A stretch of DNA of 64,000 nt, from contig DQFX01000012.1 in the NCBI GenBank assembly GCA_003531585.1, positions 9,390 to 73,389 of the forward strand, read 5' to 3'. The notes below the pieces were generated by a model that saw nothing but the letters and a program-made list of their open reading frames with translations, was not told the DNA's origin and did not search any database. A program made the position numbers and the translations under genes. This DNA comes from Oscillospiraceae bacterium (GTDB taxonomy: Bacteria; Bacillota; Clostridia; Oscillospirales; Ruminococcaceae). Shown here in pieces: positions 34,911-43,873 of the stretch. The first letter of the stretch is position 1. Each line of letters opens with the position of its first letter.

Positions 34911-34946
34911 CAAAAACCGCTGACAGCCTGACTGCCAGCGGTTAAT
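34911..34946 (-). terminator. intrinsic terminator facing the small plus-strand gene
   Basis: Minus-strand hairpin AACCGCTGGCAG...CTGTCAGCGG followed by TTTTTG; it ends the transcript of the gene at 34949-35233. Two convergent terminators therefore sit side by side. Confidence 0.8.
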
Positions 34947-34948
34947 TA

Positions 34949-35233
34949 TCATGCCCCGAAAAGCTCCTTGGTGAGCCATACGTGCGCAGTATCAAGCGCT
35001 TCGTAAAGGCTGTTCATCTCGCCCTTTCTGATCTTTGCAAGATCCTCCGGGGTAGGAGACGTGGGGATCATCTGAACCATGACCTTGGTAGGTATCTCGG
35101 CGTCCTTGTATTTCTCGCTCTCGCGGATAGTAAGCTTGGTGACGAACCTGTCGCCCATGCTTCCGTAGTAAATCTCGTTTCCGCTTCTCACCATCGGGAA
35201 TCCACGGTAGTAAATAAAGTTACTTTCAGCCAT
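34949..35233 (-). CDS. conserved hypothetical protein (94 aa)
   Basis: 94 residues from MAESNFIYYRG; the ATG follows GGAGGTAATTACA, so an in-frame upstream ATG at 35269 is rejected. It contains FPMVRSGNEIYYGSMGDRFVTKL, a beta-hairpin pattern, then a segment KVMVQMIPTSPTPE that may be an adaptor strand, and a C-terminal helix. I do not recognise a named family; it looks like a small clostridial housekeeping protein. It ends in an intrinsic terminator. Confidence 0.65.
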   Translation of the reverse strand: MAESNFIYYRGFPMVRSGNEIYYGSMGDRFVTKLTIRESEKYKDAEIPTKVMVQMIPTSPTPEDLAKIRKGEMNSLYEALDTAHVWLTKELFGA

Positions 35234-35279
35234 TGTAATTACCTCCATATATAAAAGTTTATTTAACACGGTCAGGAAA

Positions 35280-35296
35280 CGCGGCAGGAAGCCGCG
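35280..35296 (-). terminator. weak terminator-like hairpin after the DUF4340 gene
   Basis: Minus-strand CGCGGC-TTCCT-GCCGCG followed by only TTT. Confidence 0.4.
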
Positions 35297-35317
35297 CTCC
35301 GTTCTGCTGGATCTCCG

Positions 35318-36934
35318 TTACCAGTTAAGCTCGATGTCGCCGCCGTTCAGCAGGGCGTCAAGGTTGCTGAGCAGCCTGTCAGTGTAGACCTGGCGCACCT
35401 TGTAGAGCACGTCGCCGTTTACGCGCACAATGCTCTTGCGGTCGTCGGACTTGTAGAACTCCAGCACGTCGCTGCTTCTGCCGTAGGTGTCGTAATACTC
35501 GCTGCGGTAGTCGAACTGCACCTTGATGTAAGGCTCGTAGTCCGCTTCATCGAAGAACAGCTCCTCGCCCATCGAGGTTATAAGGTGCTGATAGAAGCTC
35601 TTGAACCTGGTATCGTCCAGCGCCTCCCCGTTGTAACGGAAAGTATGGTTGTCAGCGTCGCCTTCAATGGTAAATACGTATTCACCGTCCGGAGTTGACA
35701 CGGTCAGCTTGTCTACTGTATAGATGTACGGCGAGATAGGTCTGCGGGACATGATATCCTGAACGCTGAAGGTGTACCACGGCGCATTCGAGGTGCTGAT
35801 AGCATAAATAAGTCTGTCGCCCTCGAACATAGCGTAGTACCCGGTCACGGAAGAAAGGCTTCCTTCGTCGGAATCGTCGCTGGACTCCCTTATCTCGCTG
35901 CCGAGAAGCAGCACGCGCGCCTTGCCGCCGTACTTGAAGCTGATGCGGCAGTAGGGGTCGTCAAGACCCGCCGCTGCAAGCTCCTCGTCGGTGGGGTCGA
36001 TATACTGGCAGGAAGCCGCGCTGAGCGCGTACAGCCCGTAGCAGATCGTCTGACCGCTTGTCGTGTCAAGCTCCGCGGTTATCGGGGAGGTTATGCGGTG
36101 GGAGTTGAACGTGGTCACAACGGAATCCTCGTCCTCCGCCTCCGCCGCAACATCGAACATATATTCGATCTCAACCGGCTCGCTGAGGTCCTTGCGCTCG
36201 ATGGTAAGGTACTCAAGCTCCTGCGGGTTGTTGGAATCGTAAGCGTCGGTAAGAACCAGGCTCACGAAATCCTTGATATCATAGAACGCACTGCCGGTGC
36301 TGTAGTAGCTTACCTCCATAACATCGCTGCTGCCCTTAACGCAGCAGTATACATAGTTGGAAGCCGCCGGGTTCCGGATACCGAAGCAGATCTCGTTAGA
36401 GGTCCCGTCGTCGAACGTTACCTTAACGGTGGAAAGCGGCTCTGCAAGCCCGTACTTCTCAAGATCGGAAGCGCTCTCCTCTACCATCGAGGAAGCGGAA
36501 AGCCCCGCCATGCTGCGCACGAACGCGCCTATAGTGGAATCGTTGCGGCTTATGCCGTCAAGCTCCGGGCTTGTCCAGTAGTACTGCGTGGCGGTGCTGA
36601 CGTTTCCGTCGTCGTCCGTGGAAGAAACCTCCCTGGAAGCGCGGTCGAACGAGAAGCTGCCGGTCTGGTTGGAGACCTCCAGCTTCAGCACATTCTCCTG
36701 CTCGCAGCTGTTTATAACAACTTTTTCGTCGGCTCCGGAAGAAGCTGAGCTGCCGTCGTCAGCAGCCGCCGAGGACTCGGAGGTCCCTGCCTCCCCGGAA
36801 ACAGCGGAGGCGTCCCCGGAATTGCCGCTGTCCTTCGGGCTGGTCATGACCAGCACCAGAAGCACCGCGCCCAGCACGAGGAGTACAGCCGCCGCAATGA
36901 TAACGGTCTTTGTGGTTTTAGAAAGCTTCGCCAT
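35318..36934 (-). CDS. DUF4340 domain lipoprotein-like/membrane protein of a Gld-type ABC exporter
   Basis: 538 residues. A single N-terminal transmembrane helix (about 12-30), a Ser/Gly/Asp-rich linker, then repeated beta-rich units matching DUF4340. This protein usually follows the GldG-like auxiliary subunit in an ABC exporter operon, as here (one base after its stop). It is extracytoplasmic. Role and substrate of these exporters in Firmicutes are not established. Confidence 0.82.
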   Translation of the reverse strand: MAKLSKTTKTVIIAAAVLLVLGAVLLVLVMTSPKDSGNSGDASAVSGEAGTSESSAAADDGSSASSGADEKVVINSCEQENVLKLEVSNQTGSFSFDRASREVSSTDDDGNVSTATQYYWTSPELDGISRNDSTIGAFVRSMAGLSASSMVEESASDLEKYGLAEPLSTVKVTFDDGTSNEICFGIRNPAASNYVYCCVKGSSDVMEVSYYSTGSAFYDIKDFVSLVLTDAYDSNNPQELEYLTIERKDLSEPVEIEYMFDVAAEAEDEDSVVTTFNSHRITSPITAELDTTSGQTICYGLYALSAASCQYIDPTDEELAAAGLDDPYCRISFKYGGKARVLLLGSEIRESSDDSDEGSLSSVTGYYAMFEGDRLIYAISTSNAPWYTFSVQDIMSRRPISPYIYTVDKLTVSTPDGEYVFTIEGDADNHTFRYNGEALDDTRFKSFYQHLITSMGEELFFDEADYEPYIKVQFDYRSEYYDTYGRSSDVLEFYKSDDRKSIVRVNGDVLYKVRQVYTDRLLSNLDALLNGGDIELNW

Positions 36935-38650
36935 TTATCTGTGCCTCCTGCGCACCCAGATAACTACACCGGCTACGATAACTACTACCGGCACGATGAT
37001 ACACAGAACTACAGCAAGTATATTCGCGTTGCCCTGGTTTACCTCAAAGCCGACGCTGCTGAACGACTTTGCCGTGATAGTGATACCCTCGGTCTTGCCG
37101 GAGATATAGTTGAACATGTTTATCATGAAGTCCTGGTTGTTGGAGTTCGCATAGCTCATGAACATGCTGTTGCATATCATGTCAGAACCGAACGCCACAA
37201 CTCTGGTGACTTCCTGAGTATTGCTGTGAACCTTGTACGCTGCAACAGCGTCGTTGAAGGAGCCGGATTCTGCGCCGGACTTGTCGAATTCATCGTCGGA
37301 AAGGGTGCTTATCGGGCGGAGGTAAGCTCCGTCGTAGCTCTTTATCAGAACCTTCTGCTCAATGCTGCCCTTTGTTCCGCCCTCCCAGAGCTGCTGAACC
37401 GGACGTATATACGCGTCGTAGGTGATGAGGCTGCTTCCGTAAGCGCTGCCGGCGTAGTCGGTATCCTGGATCTGCTGGAGATGTACATACTCCATGTTGC
37501 CGTAGGAATACTCGGTGTTGCTCTGGAGCACAAGGCTGTCGCCGATGGATATACCCCACTCCGCAAGGAAGGACGCAAGGTTCTTCATGGAGGAATCTTC
37601 GGGGTTCTCCGGCGCGTAGTCAGGCTGGCTGTAGGAAGCGAAGTAGATGAGGTTCTTGCCGAATGCGCCGCCGTTGTCAAGGAACGCGGACAGCTTTGTA
37701 AGGCTGTCGTTGTCGTAGTCCATAGAAGGCGCGTACATCACGATGTAGTCGATATCGCCGTCGACCTCAGCCACCTGCTGGAGGTTGATTGTCTCGATAT
37801 CGTAGCCGTTCTTGCTGAGCAGCGAAGAAAGCGAACTGCTGTCGGCCTCGCCGAAGCCCTCGGTAAACGCAACGCGCACCGGGTCAGTGTTGGTGACGTA
37901 CATTATCGCGGAAATAGCCGCCTGCTCCACGTTGCTGCCCTCGATTATCTGAGAAGCGTAGGAGCTGTTGACGTACTGGTTTACGTACTGTTCGATGTAG
38001 GTCTCGGGATAGCCGTACTGCGACAGGTTATCTCGGAACGTCGGGCAGGAGAAGTACTCGCCGGGAGTGATTATGCGGTGTCGGTTGGTATCCTTGGACT
38101 CCACCACGATATAATTCTCGGAAAGCGTCTCGCCGTTGAATCTGGAGGTGAAATCCGGATTCTGGTCTATCTTGAGGTACTGGAGCTTGAAATGTTCGTT
38201 CTCCATAGCCATCTTGTTGAGAAGCTCGTTGACGCTCTTATAGAAGGAGCTGCCGCCCTCGAAGCTGGATTCGGTGTTCATGACTGAGACGGTAACGTCC
38301 TTGTCAAGCCCGGCGAGGTAGTTTGTGGTGGCCTCGTCGAGGGTGTAGATACCCGTGTCGGTGAGGTCGGCGGTGGTGTCGATACGGTCGGAGATTATGC
38401 TGACGATAACGTTCAGCACTACGACTGCGGCGATGAAAAGCACCGTCAGCACGACTGCCATTGTACCGTGCTTGAGGTTGCGCTTGTTGAAGGTGTGCTT
38501 GCGCGCGGCAGGATTTCCGTTCTGTATCTCAGCCTGCTTCTTAGCGGGCTTTGCAGTTTCCTCCGGCTTGGTTTCCTCTGCGGGGGAAACGTTTTCAGCG
38601 GCAGGCGCAGTCTGCTCCTGCTCGATGTTTTCGTTATTTGATTCGTTCAT
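36935..38650 (-). CDS. GldG-like ABC exporter auxiliary protein
   Basis: 571 residues. An N-terminal Pro/Glu/Lys-rich cytoplasmic tail (about 1-45), a transmembrane helix (about 60-86), a large extracytoplasmic alpha/beta domain and a C-terminal helix (about 545-565) followed by basic residues. The domain matches the ABC_transp_aux/GldG group; segments VRVAFTEGFGEAD and IDYIVMYAPSMDYDNDSL are typical. It lies between the permease and the DUF4340 gene. Confidence 0.85.
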   Translation of the reverse strand: MNESNNENIEQEQTAPAAENVSPAEETKPEETAKPAKKQAEIQNGNPAARKHTFNKRNLKHGTMAVVLTVLFIAAVVVLNVIVSIISDRIDTTADLTDTGIYTLDEATTNYLAGLDKDVTVSVMNTESSFEGGSSFYKSVNELLNKMAMENEHFKLQYLKIDQNPDFTSRFNGETLSENYIVVESKDTNRHRIITPGEYFSCPTFRDNLSQYGYPETYIEQYVNQYVNSSYASQIIEGSNVEQAAISAIMYVTNTDPVRVAFTEGFGEADSSSLSSLLSKNGYDIETINLQQVAEVDGDIDYIVMYAPSMDYDNDSLTKLSAFLDNGGAFGKNLIYFASYSQPDYAPENPEDSSMKNLASFLAEWGISIGDSLVLQSNTEYSYGNMEYVHLQQIQDTDYAGSAYGSSLITYDAYIRPVQQLWEGGTKGSIEQKVLIKSYDGAYLRPISTLSDDEFDKSGAESGSFNDAVAAYKVHSNTQEVTRVVAFGSDMICNSMFMSYANSNNQDFMINMFNYISGKTEGITITAKSFSSVGFEVNQGNANILAVVLCIIVPVVVIVAGVVIWVRRRHR

Positions 38651-38666
38651 ATCTGCTCCCCCTTTC

Positions 38667-39392
38667 TCAGCTCCAGCGGCGGCGTTCGATAACGCGCATC
38701 GTAAGGAAGTTGAAAACTACTATCAGACTCAGGAAGAACAGGATATTCTTCAGGCTGAAAATGCCGGCGGTGAACTCCTGATACTTATAAAGCACCGCAA
38801 GCGCGTTGATGATGTCCTTGAGGAACGTCACCGAAACGAAGTTTGAAATGACATCGAACAGGCACAGCAGGATATTGACGCCGATGCTGCCGATAGCCGC
38901 GATCATCTGGTTCTCGGTAAGGCTGGAAATGAAGATGCCTACGGAGATAAACACCGCGCCCATCAGCACGATGCCTGCGAAGTTGCCGAAGAACCCTGCC
39001 CAGCCGAACTCAGTACCCGTACCGGAACCGTTGACAGCCGCAGCCAGACCAAGTGCGTAGACAAACATAACTGCCGCGCCGATAAGGAAGATGAAGAACG
39101 CCGCGAGGAATTTTCCCGCAACCAGACCGAACAGGCTCACCGGGGATGTCAGCGTGAGCTGATCCGTTTTCTGGCGCTTGTCGTCCGCCATGGTCCTCAT
39201 GGTGAGTATCGGAATGAGTATCATCATTATAAAGAACATCCACAGAAAAACGTACTGCATGTCTGCGGAACCGCTGGAAAGGCAGGTTATCCACAGGAAC
39301 AGCCCGGAAAATCCGTAGAACACCGCAAGGTAAACATAGCCAAGCGGCGAAGTGAAATAGGAAGCGAACTCGCGCTTCAGAATAGCCGTCAT
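38667..39392 (-). CDS. ABC-2 type permease, GldF-like
   Basis: 241 residues with six predicted transmembrane helices, starting MTAILKREFASYFTSPLGYVYLAVF, the characteristic start of GldF-like permeases. It overlaps the ATPase gene by four bases. It provides the membrane pore of the exporter. Confidence 0.9.
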   Translation of the reverse strand: MTAILKREFASYFTSPLGYVYLAVFYGFSGLFLWITCLSSGSADMQYVFLWMFFIMMILIPILTMRTMADDKRQKTDQLTLTSPVSLFGLVAGKFLAAFFIFLIGAAVMFVYALGLAAAVNGSGTGTEFGWAGFFGNFAGIVLMGAVFISVGIFISSLTENQMIAAIGSIGVNILLCLFDVISNFVSVTFLKDIINALAVLYKYQEFTAGIFSLKNILFFLSLIVVFNFLTMRVIERRRWS

Positions 39393-40357
39393 CTTGCCGC
39401 ACCTCCGTTGTCAATATTGCCGTAGAAATCACCGGTGGTGAGCTTGAGGAAGATCTCCTCGAGGGTAAGCTCGCTGCTTCTCATGAGCAGTATCGGATAG
39501 TTTCTCGCCGCCATGCGCTTGAATACCTCGCGGCGAATGTCGCAGCCCTCCTGGGCGTTGAGTTCATACTCGCCGATGGTCTTATCTATAGTGCGGTTGA
39601 GGTGTACCTCCACCATCTGGGGGATCTGCTCAAGCAGCGACTTTACTTCCTTCGTCGGACCCTCTATCTGCACGGTCAGCTTGTGGTCGGCTGAGAGGTT
39701 GTGCGAAAGGTTCTCGGCGGTGTCGTTTGCAACGAGCTTTCCCTTGTCGATAACGACGATCTTGTCGCAGACCGCCTGCACCTCGGACAGGATATGCGAG
39801 GAAAGAATTACGGTGTGGTTCTTTCCGAGCTTCTTGATGAGCGTGCGTATCTCGATTATCTGTTTCGGGTCAAGACCTACGGTCGGCTCGTCGAGTATCA
39901 GCACCTTGGGATTCCCGACCAGCGCCTGAGCCAGACCCACACGCTGCTTGTAGCCCTTGGAAAGGTTGCGGATAACGCGTTTCTGCACGTCGGTGATCTT
40001 CACGAGGCGGCATATCTCATCGAGATGGGAGCGCTTCGGAAGCCTGCACTTTTTCAGGTCGTACACGAAATTAAGGTACTCCATGACGGTCATGTCAAGG
40101 TACAGCGGAGGAAGCTCCGGCAGATAGCCGATGTCCTTCTTTGCGCGCACTGGATCCTCCAGGATATCGACGCCGTTGATGAGCGCCTGTCCGCCCGAGG
40201 AGGAGAGGTAGCCGGTCAGCATGTTCATCGTGGTGGACTTTCCCGCGCCGTTAGGCCCCAGGAAGCCGAGTATCTCGCTTTCACCGGCGGTGAAGCTGAT
40301 ACCGTCCACGGCTAATTTGCTGCCGTAGCTTTTGCTTAGATTTTTTACTTCGATCAT
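39389..40357 (-). CDS. ABC transporter ATP-binding protein, GldA-like
   Basis: 322 residues. Walker A GPNGAGKST, a short Q-loop region (DIGYLPELPPLY), signature LSKGYKQRVGLAQAL and Walker B VLILDEPT followed by VGLDP. A C-terminal extension of ~80 residues matches the DUF4162-type tail. It is first of a four-gene exporter operon (ATPase, permease, GldG-like, DUF4340). Confidence 0.93.
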   Translation of the reverse strand: MIEVKNLSKSYGSKLAVDGISFTAGESEILGFLGPNGAGKSTTMNMLTGYLSSSGGQALINGVDILEDPVRAKKDIGYLPELPPLYLDMTVMEYLNFVYDLKKCRLPKRSHLDEICRLVKITDVQKRVIRNLSKGYKQRVGLAQALVGNPKVLILDEPTVGLDPKQIIEIRTLIKKLGKNHTVILSSHILSEVQAVCDKIVVIDKGKLVANDTAENLSHNLSADHKLTVQIEGPTKEVKSLLEQIPQMVEVHLNRTIDKTIGEYELNAQEGCDIRREVFKRMAARNYPILLMRSSELTLEEIFLKLTTGDFYGNIDNGGAAR

Positions 40358-40400
40358 ATTATGTCCTTTTCCGCATGTTGTTCATACGGCTGATTAGTTA

Positions 40401-40434
40401 GGGTATATATCCATAGCATACCTGACATATACCC
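40401..40434. promoter_or_regulatory. candidate operator upstream of the Gld-type exporter
   Basis: An inverted repeat GGGTATAT (40401-40408) and ATATACCC (40427-40434), separated by 18 bp, lies about 45-75 bp before the ATPase start. The arms could bind a dimeric repressor such as a GntR/YtrA-type regulator; this is inference. I could not pick a convincing -35/-10 pair around it. Confidence 0.4.
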
Positions 40435-40522
40435 GGTCATATATCAGCTTAACACACTAAAGTGATGAAAGTGTGAATCAGGCATGAATATACAGTTAAA
40501 ATTGACGCGCCCGCGGCGTTTG

Positions 40523-41971
40523 TCAGCCGATCTCGTCTGTGAGCTTCCCGACAGCCTTGTGCATGCGGTCGAGGGTATCCTGCTTGCCGAGAATCTTCGC
40601 AAGCTCCACGCCGCCGCCGGGGGTGACAGCCTTGCCGCTCAGCGCAACGCGCAGCGGATAGAGGTACAGACCGTTCTTCACGCCGTCTGCCTCGATCTGC
40701 TTGAAGAGCGCGTCATGGATATTTTCGGTGGTGAAATCCTGAATACCCTCGATAACGGGAATGAGCTTCTTAAGAGCCTCAAGGGAGGTCTGCGGAGTGG
40801 TTTTCATCTTCTTGCTGACGTACATGTCGATGGAATATTCCGGCATCTGGTCGATGAAGTCAACGCGCTCGGGGATATCGTTGAATACCTCAGTTCTGGG
40901 CTGAAGTCCTGCGCAGAGGAGCGGCATGTCGATATCGGTGCGCCTGCAGGTCTGGCGGATCCACGGCTCTGCGTACTCGATGAACTTCTCAAGCGGCAGG
41001 TTGCGGATATAAACAGCGTTTATCGCAGTGAGCTTCAGCGGGTCGAATATCGCCGGGGACTTGGAGATACCGGAAAGGTCGAACGCCTCGATCATCTCGT
41101 CCAGTGTGAAGATCTCCTGCTCGCCCTTCGGAGCCCAGCCCAACAGCAGAATATAGTTCAGTATAGCTTCGGTGAGGTAGCCCTTTGCGCGGAAATCCTC
41201 AAAGGAAGCGTCGCCGTCGCGCTTGGACAGCTTGTGAGTAGCGTCGCGCATGATATGCTCAACGTGAATATAAACCGGAGGCTCCCAGCCGAACGCGGAG
41301 TAGAGCAGATTGTACTTCGGAGCGGAGGAAAGATACTCGTTGCCTCTTACGACGTGGGTAATGCCCATAGTGTGGTCGTCGACCACGTTTGCGAAGTTGT
41401 AGGTCGGCATTCCGTCGGACTTGAGCAGCACCTGGTCGTCCAGGTCGGTATTCTCGACCGTGATATCGCCGTATATCTCATCGTGGAACGTGGTGGTACC
41501 CTCGTTCGGGATCTTCTGGCGGATAACGCAGGATTCGCCCGCGTCGTGGCGCTTATTAGCCTCTGCGGGGTCGAGATCGCGGCAGGGGCAGCGGTTAGCG
41601 GAGGCAAGACCGTTCGCGGTATCCTCGCTGCTGTCCTCGCTCTTGGTGCAGAAGCAGTAGTAAGCGTGGCCGCTCTCGACCAGCTTCTCCGCGTATTCCT
41701 TGAACATACCCATGCGCTGGCTCTGAATATACGGGCCGCAGGGGCCGCCGATATCCGGACCCTCGTCCCAGTTCAGACCGCATGTCTTGAGGGTTCTGTA
41801 TATAACATCAGTTGCGCCCTCAACGTAGCGTCCCTGGTCCGTGTCCTCGATACGGAGAATGAACTTTCCGTGGTTCTTTCTCGCGATGAGGTAAGTATAC
41901 AGCGCGGTGCGCAGATTGCCTATATGCATGTACCCAGTAGGGCTGGGCGCAAATCTTGTCCTGACTTCCAT
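40523..41971 (-). CDS. gltX: glutamyl-tRNA synthetase
   Basis: 482 residues from MEVRTRFAPSPTGYMHIGN; this ATG follows AAAGGAATACAGAA, so the upstream frame to 42034 is rejected. The class I signature is HIGN and the KMSKS equivalent is KLSKRD. There is a Cys-rich zinc region (YCFCTK...CPC). It charges tRNA-Glu, and very likely tRNA-Gln for later amidation. It is the last gene of the rimP-nusA run. Confidence 0.97.
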   Translation of the reverse strand: MEVRTRFAPSPTGYMHIGNLRTALYTYLIARKNHGKFILRIEDTDQGRYVEGATDVIYRTLKTCGLNWDEGPDIGGPCGPYIQSQRMGMFKEYAEKLVESGHAYYCFCTKSEDSSEDTANGLASANRCPCRDLDPAEANKRHDAGESCVIRQKIPNEGTTTFHDEIYGDITVENTDLDDQVLLKSDGMPTYNFANVVDDHTMGITHVVRGNEYLSSAPKYNLLYSAFGWEPPVYIHVEHIMRDATHKLSKRDGDASFEDFRAKGYLTEAILNYILLLGWAPKGEQEIFTLDEMIEAFDLSGISKSPAIFDPLKLTAINAVYIRNLPLEKFIEYAEPWIRQTCRRTDIDMPLLCAGLQPRTEVFNDIPERVDFIDQMPEYSIDMYVSKKMKTTPQTSLEALKKLIPVIEGIQDFTTENIHDALFKQIEADGVKNGLYLYPLRVALSGKAVTPGGGVELAKILGKQDTLDRMHKAVGKLTDEIG

Positions 41972-42049
41972 TTCTGTATTCCTTTCCTGCCGGTCTCCCG
42001 GCGTTTTGTGGCAGCTTCTTAAAACCGAATTCACAGTTTCAGAGGCGCA

Positions 42050-42970
42050 TTATTTAAGCGCTTCTTCCTTGTCGCGCGCTATCTGTGCTTTCAACTCGTC
42101 AAGTCCGGCGAACTTGGCCTCCGGGCGTATAAAGCGCACCAGTGCGACCGCTATGTCCTGACCGTAAAGGTCGCCGTCAAAGCCGATGATGTAGGTCTCC
42201 ATCACTGCGCCGGAGCCGTCCCGCCTGTGCTGGACGGTGGGCTTCACGCCGATGTTCGTGACCCCGTGGTACTGCTTCCCCGCCACCTCTACGTAGCTCT
42301 TGTAAACTCCGTAGCGCGGGATAATGTTCGTGTCCGGAATAACCTGGTTTATCGTCGGGAAATCAATAGTCCGTCCGATCTCGTTTCCCCGGATAACCGG
42401 CAGCCTGTACCACAGCTCATAGCCCAGCAGCCGGTTAGCTTCTTCTATTTCTCCCCGGCGTATATGCTCGCGGATACGCGTGGAGCTTATCATCTTGCCG
42501 TCAAGGCAGACGTCCTTCACCACCTCGACGCGCATTCCATACTTCGCGCCGATCTCCCCGAGCCTCTCCGGAGTGCCGCTGCCGCCCTTTCCGAACCGGA
42601 AATTGCTTCCGCAGCAGGCGAAGCCCGCGTTCAGCCGGTCGATAAGTATTTTCTTCACGAAGTCCTCGTCGGACAGCGCGCAGACCTCCGCAAAATCCGG
42701 CGCGTAGATGTACTTCACGCCGATCTTCTGCATAAGTTCGCACTTGTTCTCGAACGAGATTATATCCTCCGGCCCGCGGAACTTCGGCAGCGTGGTGTCG
42801 CAGTTGAACGTGAACACCGCCGGTTTGAGCCCCTCCTGAGCCAGCGCCGTGCGTATAACGCCGACGTGTCCCAGGTGAAGCCCGTCAAAGTAACCCAGCG
42901 CGACGGCGGTCTTTTCCTCCGGGCGCAGGCTGCTGTTAGTTATGTCTATCAAATTAAATCCACCATTCAT
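42050..42970 (-). CDS. ribF: bifunctional riboflavin kinase/FAD synthetase
   Basis: 306 residues. The N-terminal FMN adenylyltransferase domain has GYFDGLHLGHV and the ISSTRIREH motif. The C-terminal riboflavin kinase domain has GRTIDFPTINQ and GVTNIGVKPT. It makes FMN and FAD. It is 18 bp after truB, the common truB-ribF pair. No FMN riboswitch was seen upstream. Confidence 0.97.
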   Translation of the reverse strand: MNGGFNLIDITNSSLRPEEKTAVALGYFDGLHLGHVGVIRTALAQEGLKPAVFTFNCDTTLPKFRGPEDIISFENKCELMQKIGVKYIYAPDFAEVCALSDEDFVKKILIDRLNAGFACCGSNFRFGKGGSGTPERLGEIGAKYGMRVEVVKDVCLDGKMISSTRIREHIRRGEIEEANRLLGYELWYRLPVIRGNEIGRTIDFPTINQVIPDTNIIPRYGVYKSYVEVAGKQYHGVTNIGVKPTVQHRRDGSGAVMETYIIGFDGDLYGQDIAVALVRFIRPEAKFAGLDELKAQIARDKEEALK

Positions 42971-42988
42971 ACCGGATACCCGGTATTT

Positions 42989-43873
42989 TTATTCCGAGCG
43001 GAACTGCTTGATCGAAACCAGTTCCCCTTCAGCATTGATCTTTCCTACTCCGAGGAACTCCCCGCCGGCGGTAACTCTAGCCAGCTCGTCCACGGGGGCG
43101 CGCTTCAGCAGCCTTTCAGCGTCCAGACGTACGCCGTTGAGGTACATTCTTGTCTGCACCTCGTCCAGGGGTATCTCAGGAAGCGGCGCGAACAGCTCCG
43201 AAACCGGAAGCAGCCACTTTTCGAGCCTCTCCGGGGAAGCATTCCGCACCTCGTCCAGCTCGTGGCACTGTTCCAGAGTGAAGCCGCAGCTTTTCGTCCT
43301 GCACAGGCTTGTCATGACCGCGCCGGTGCAGACGCTCTCGCCGATGTCGTTTATCAGCGTGCGGATATAGGTGCCGCCGGAGCAGTCCACGTCGAGAACT
43401 CCGTCTGTCCCGTCAAAGCTGACCAGCTCCAAGCGGGATATCGTCGCAGGGCGCGGCTTGCGCTCCACTTCGATACCGCGGCGCGCCAGGTCGCAGAGCT
43501 TCTGCCCGTTGACCTTCAGCGCGGAGTACATCGGAGGCACCTGCATGATGTCGCCCCGGAAATCGTCCAGGGCGAACCTCATCTCGTCCTCGGAAATGCC
43601 GTTCTCACAGCGCGAGCGGAGCTTCCCCCAGATGTCCTGGGTATCCGAAACGAATCCCAGCCGGAACCCGGCCCGGTAGCTCTTGCTGTTGTCCGGAACC
43701 AGGTCGACCGCCTTCGTAGCGCCGCCTACGAACACCGGGAGCACCCCGGTAGCCATCGGGTCGAGAGTCCCCCCGTGCCCGATTTTCTTAGTCCCGAAAG
43801 CCCTTCTCATGGAAGCCACCACGTCGAACGAGGTGAACTCCTGGGGCTTGTTTATGCAGATTATTCCGGTCAT
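42989..43873 (-). CDS. truB: tRNA pseudouridine(55) synthase TruB
   Basis: 294 residues. The catalytic Asp is in GHGGTLDPMATGVL, with KSYRAGFRLG and RTLINDIGE further on and a C-terminal PUA-like region. It modifies U55 in the T-loop. It overlaps the nrnA stop by four bases. Confidence 0.97.
   Translation of the reverse strand: MTGIICINKPQEFTSFDVVASMRRAFGTKKIGHGGTLDPMATGVLPVFVGGATKAVDLVPDNSKSYRAGFRLGFVSDTQDIWGKLRSRCENGISEDEMRFALDDFRGDIMQVPPMYSALKVNGQKLCDLARRGIEVERKPRPATISRLELVSFDGTDGVLDVDCSGGTYIRTLINDIGESVCTGAVMTSLCRTKSCGFTLEQCHELDEVRNASPERLEKWLLPVSELFAPLPEIPLDEVQTRMYLNGVRLDAERLLKRAPVDELARVTAGGEFLGVGKINAEGELVSIKQFRSE

Noticed and set aside
42971..42988. FMN riboswitch before ribF
   Set aside because: ribF follows truB by 18 bases; there is no room for an aptamer.
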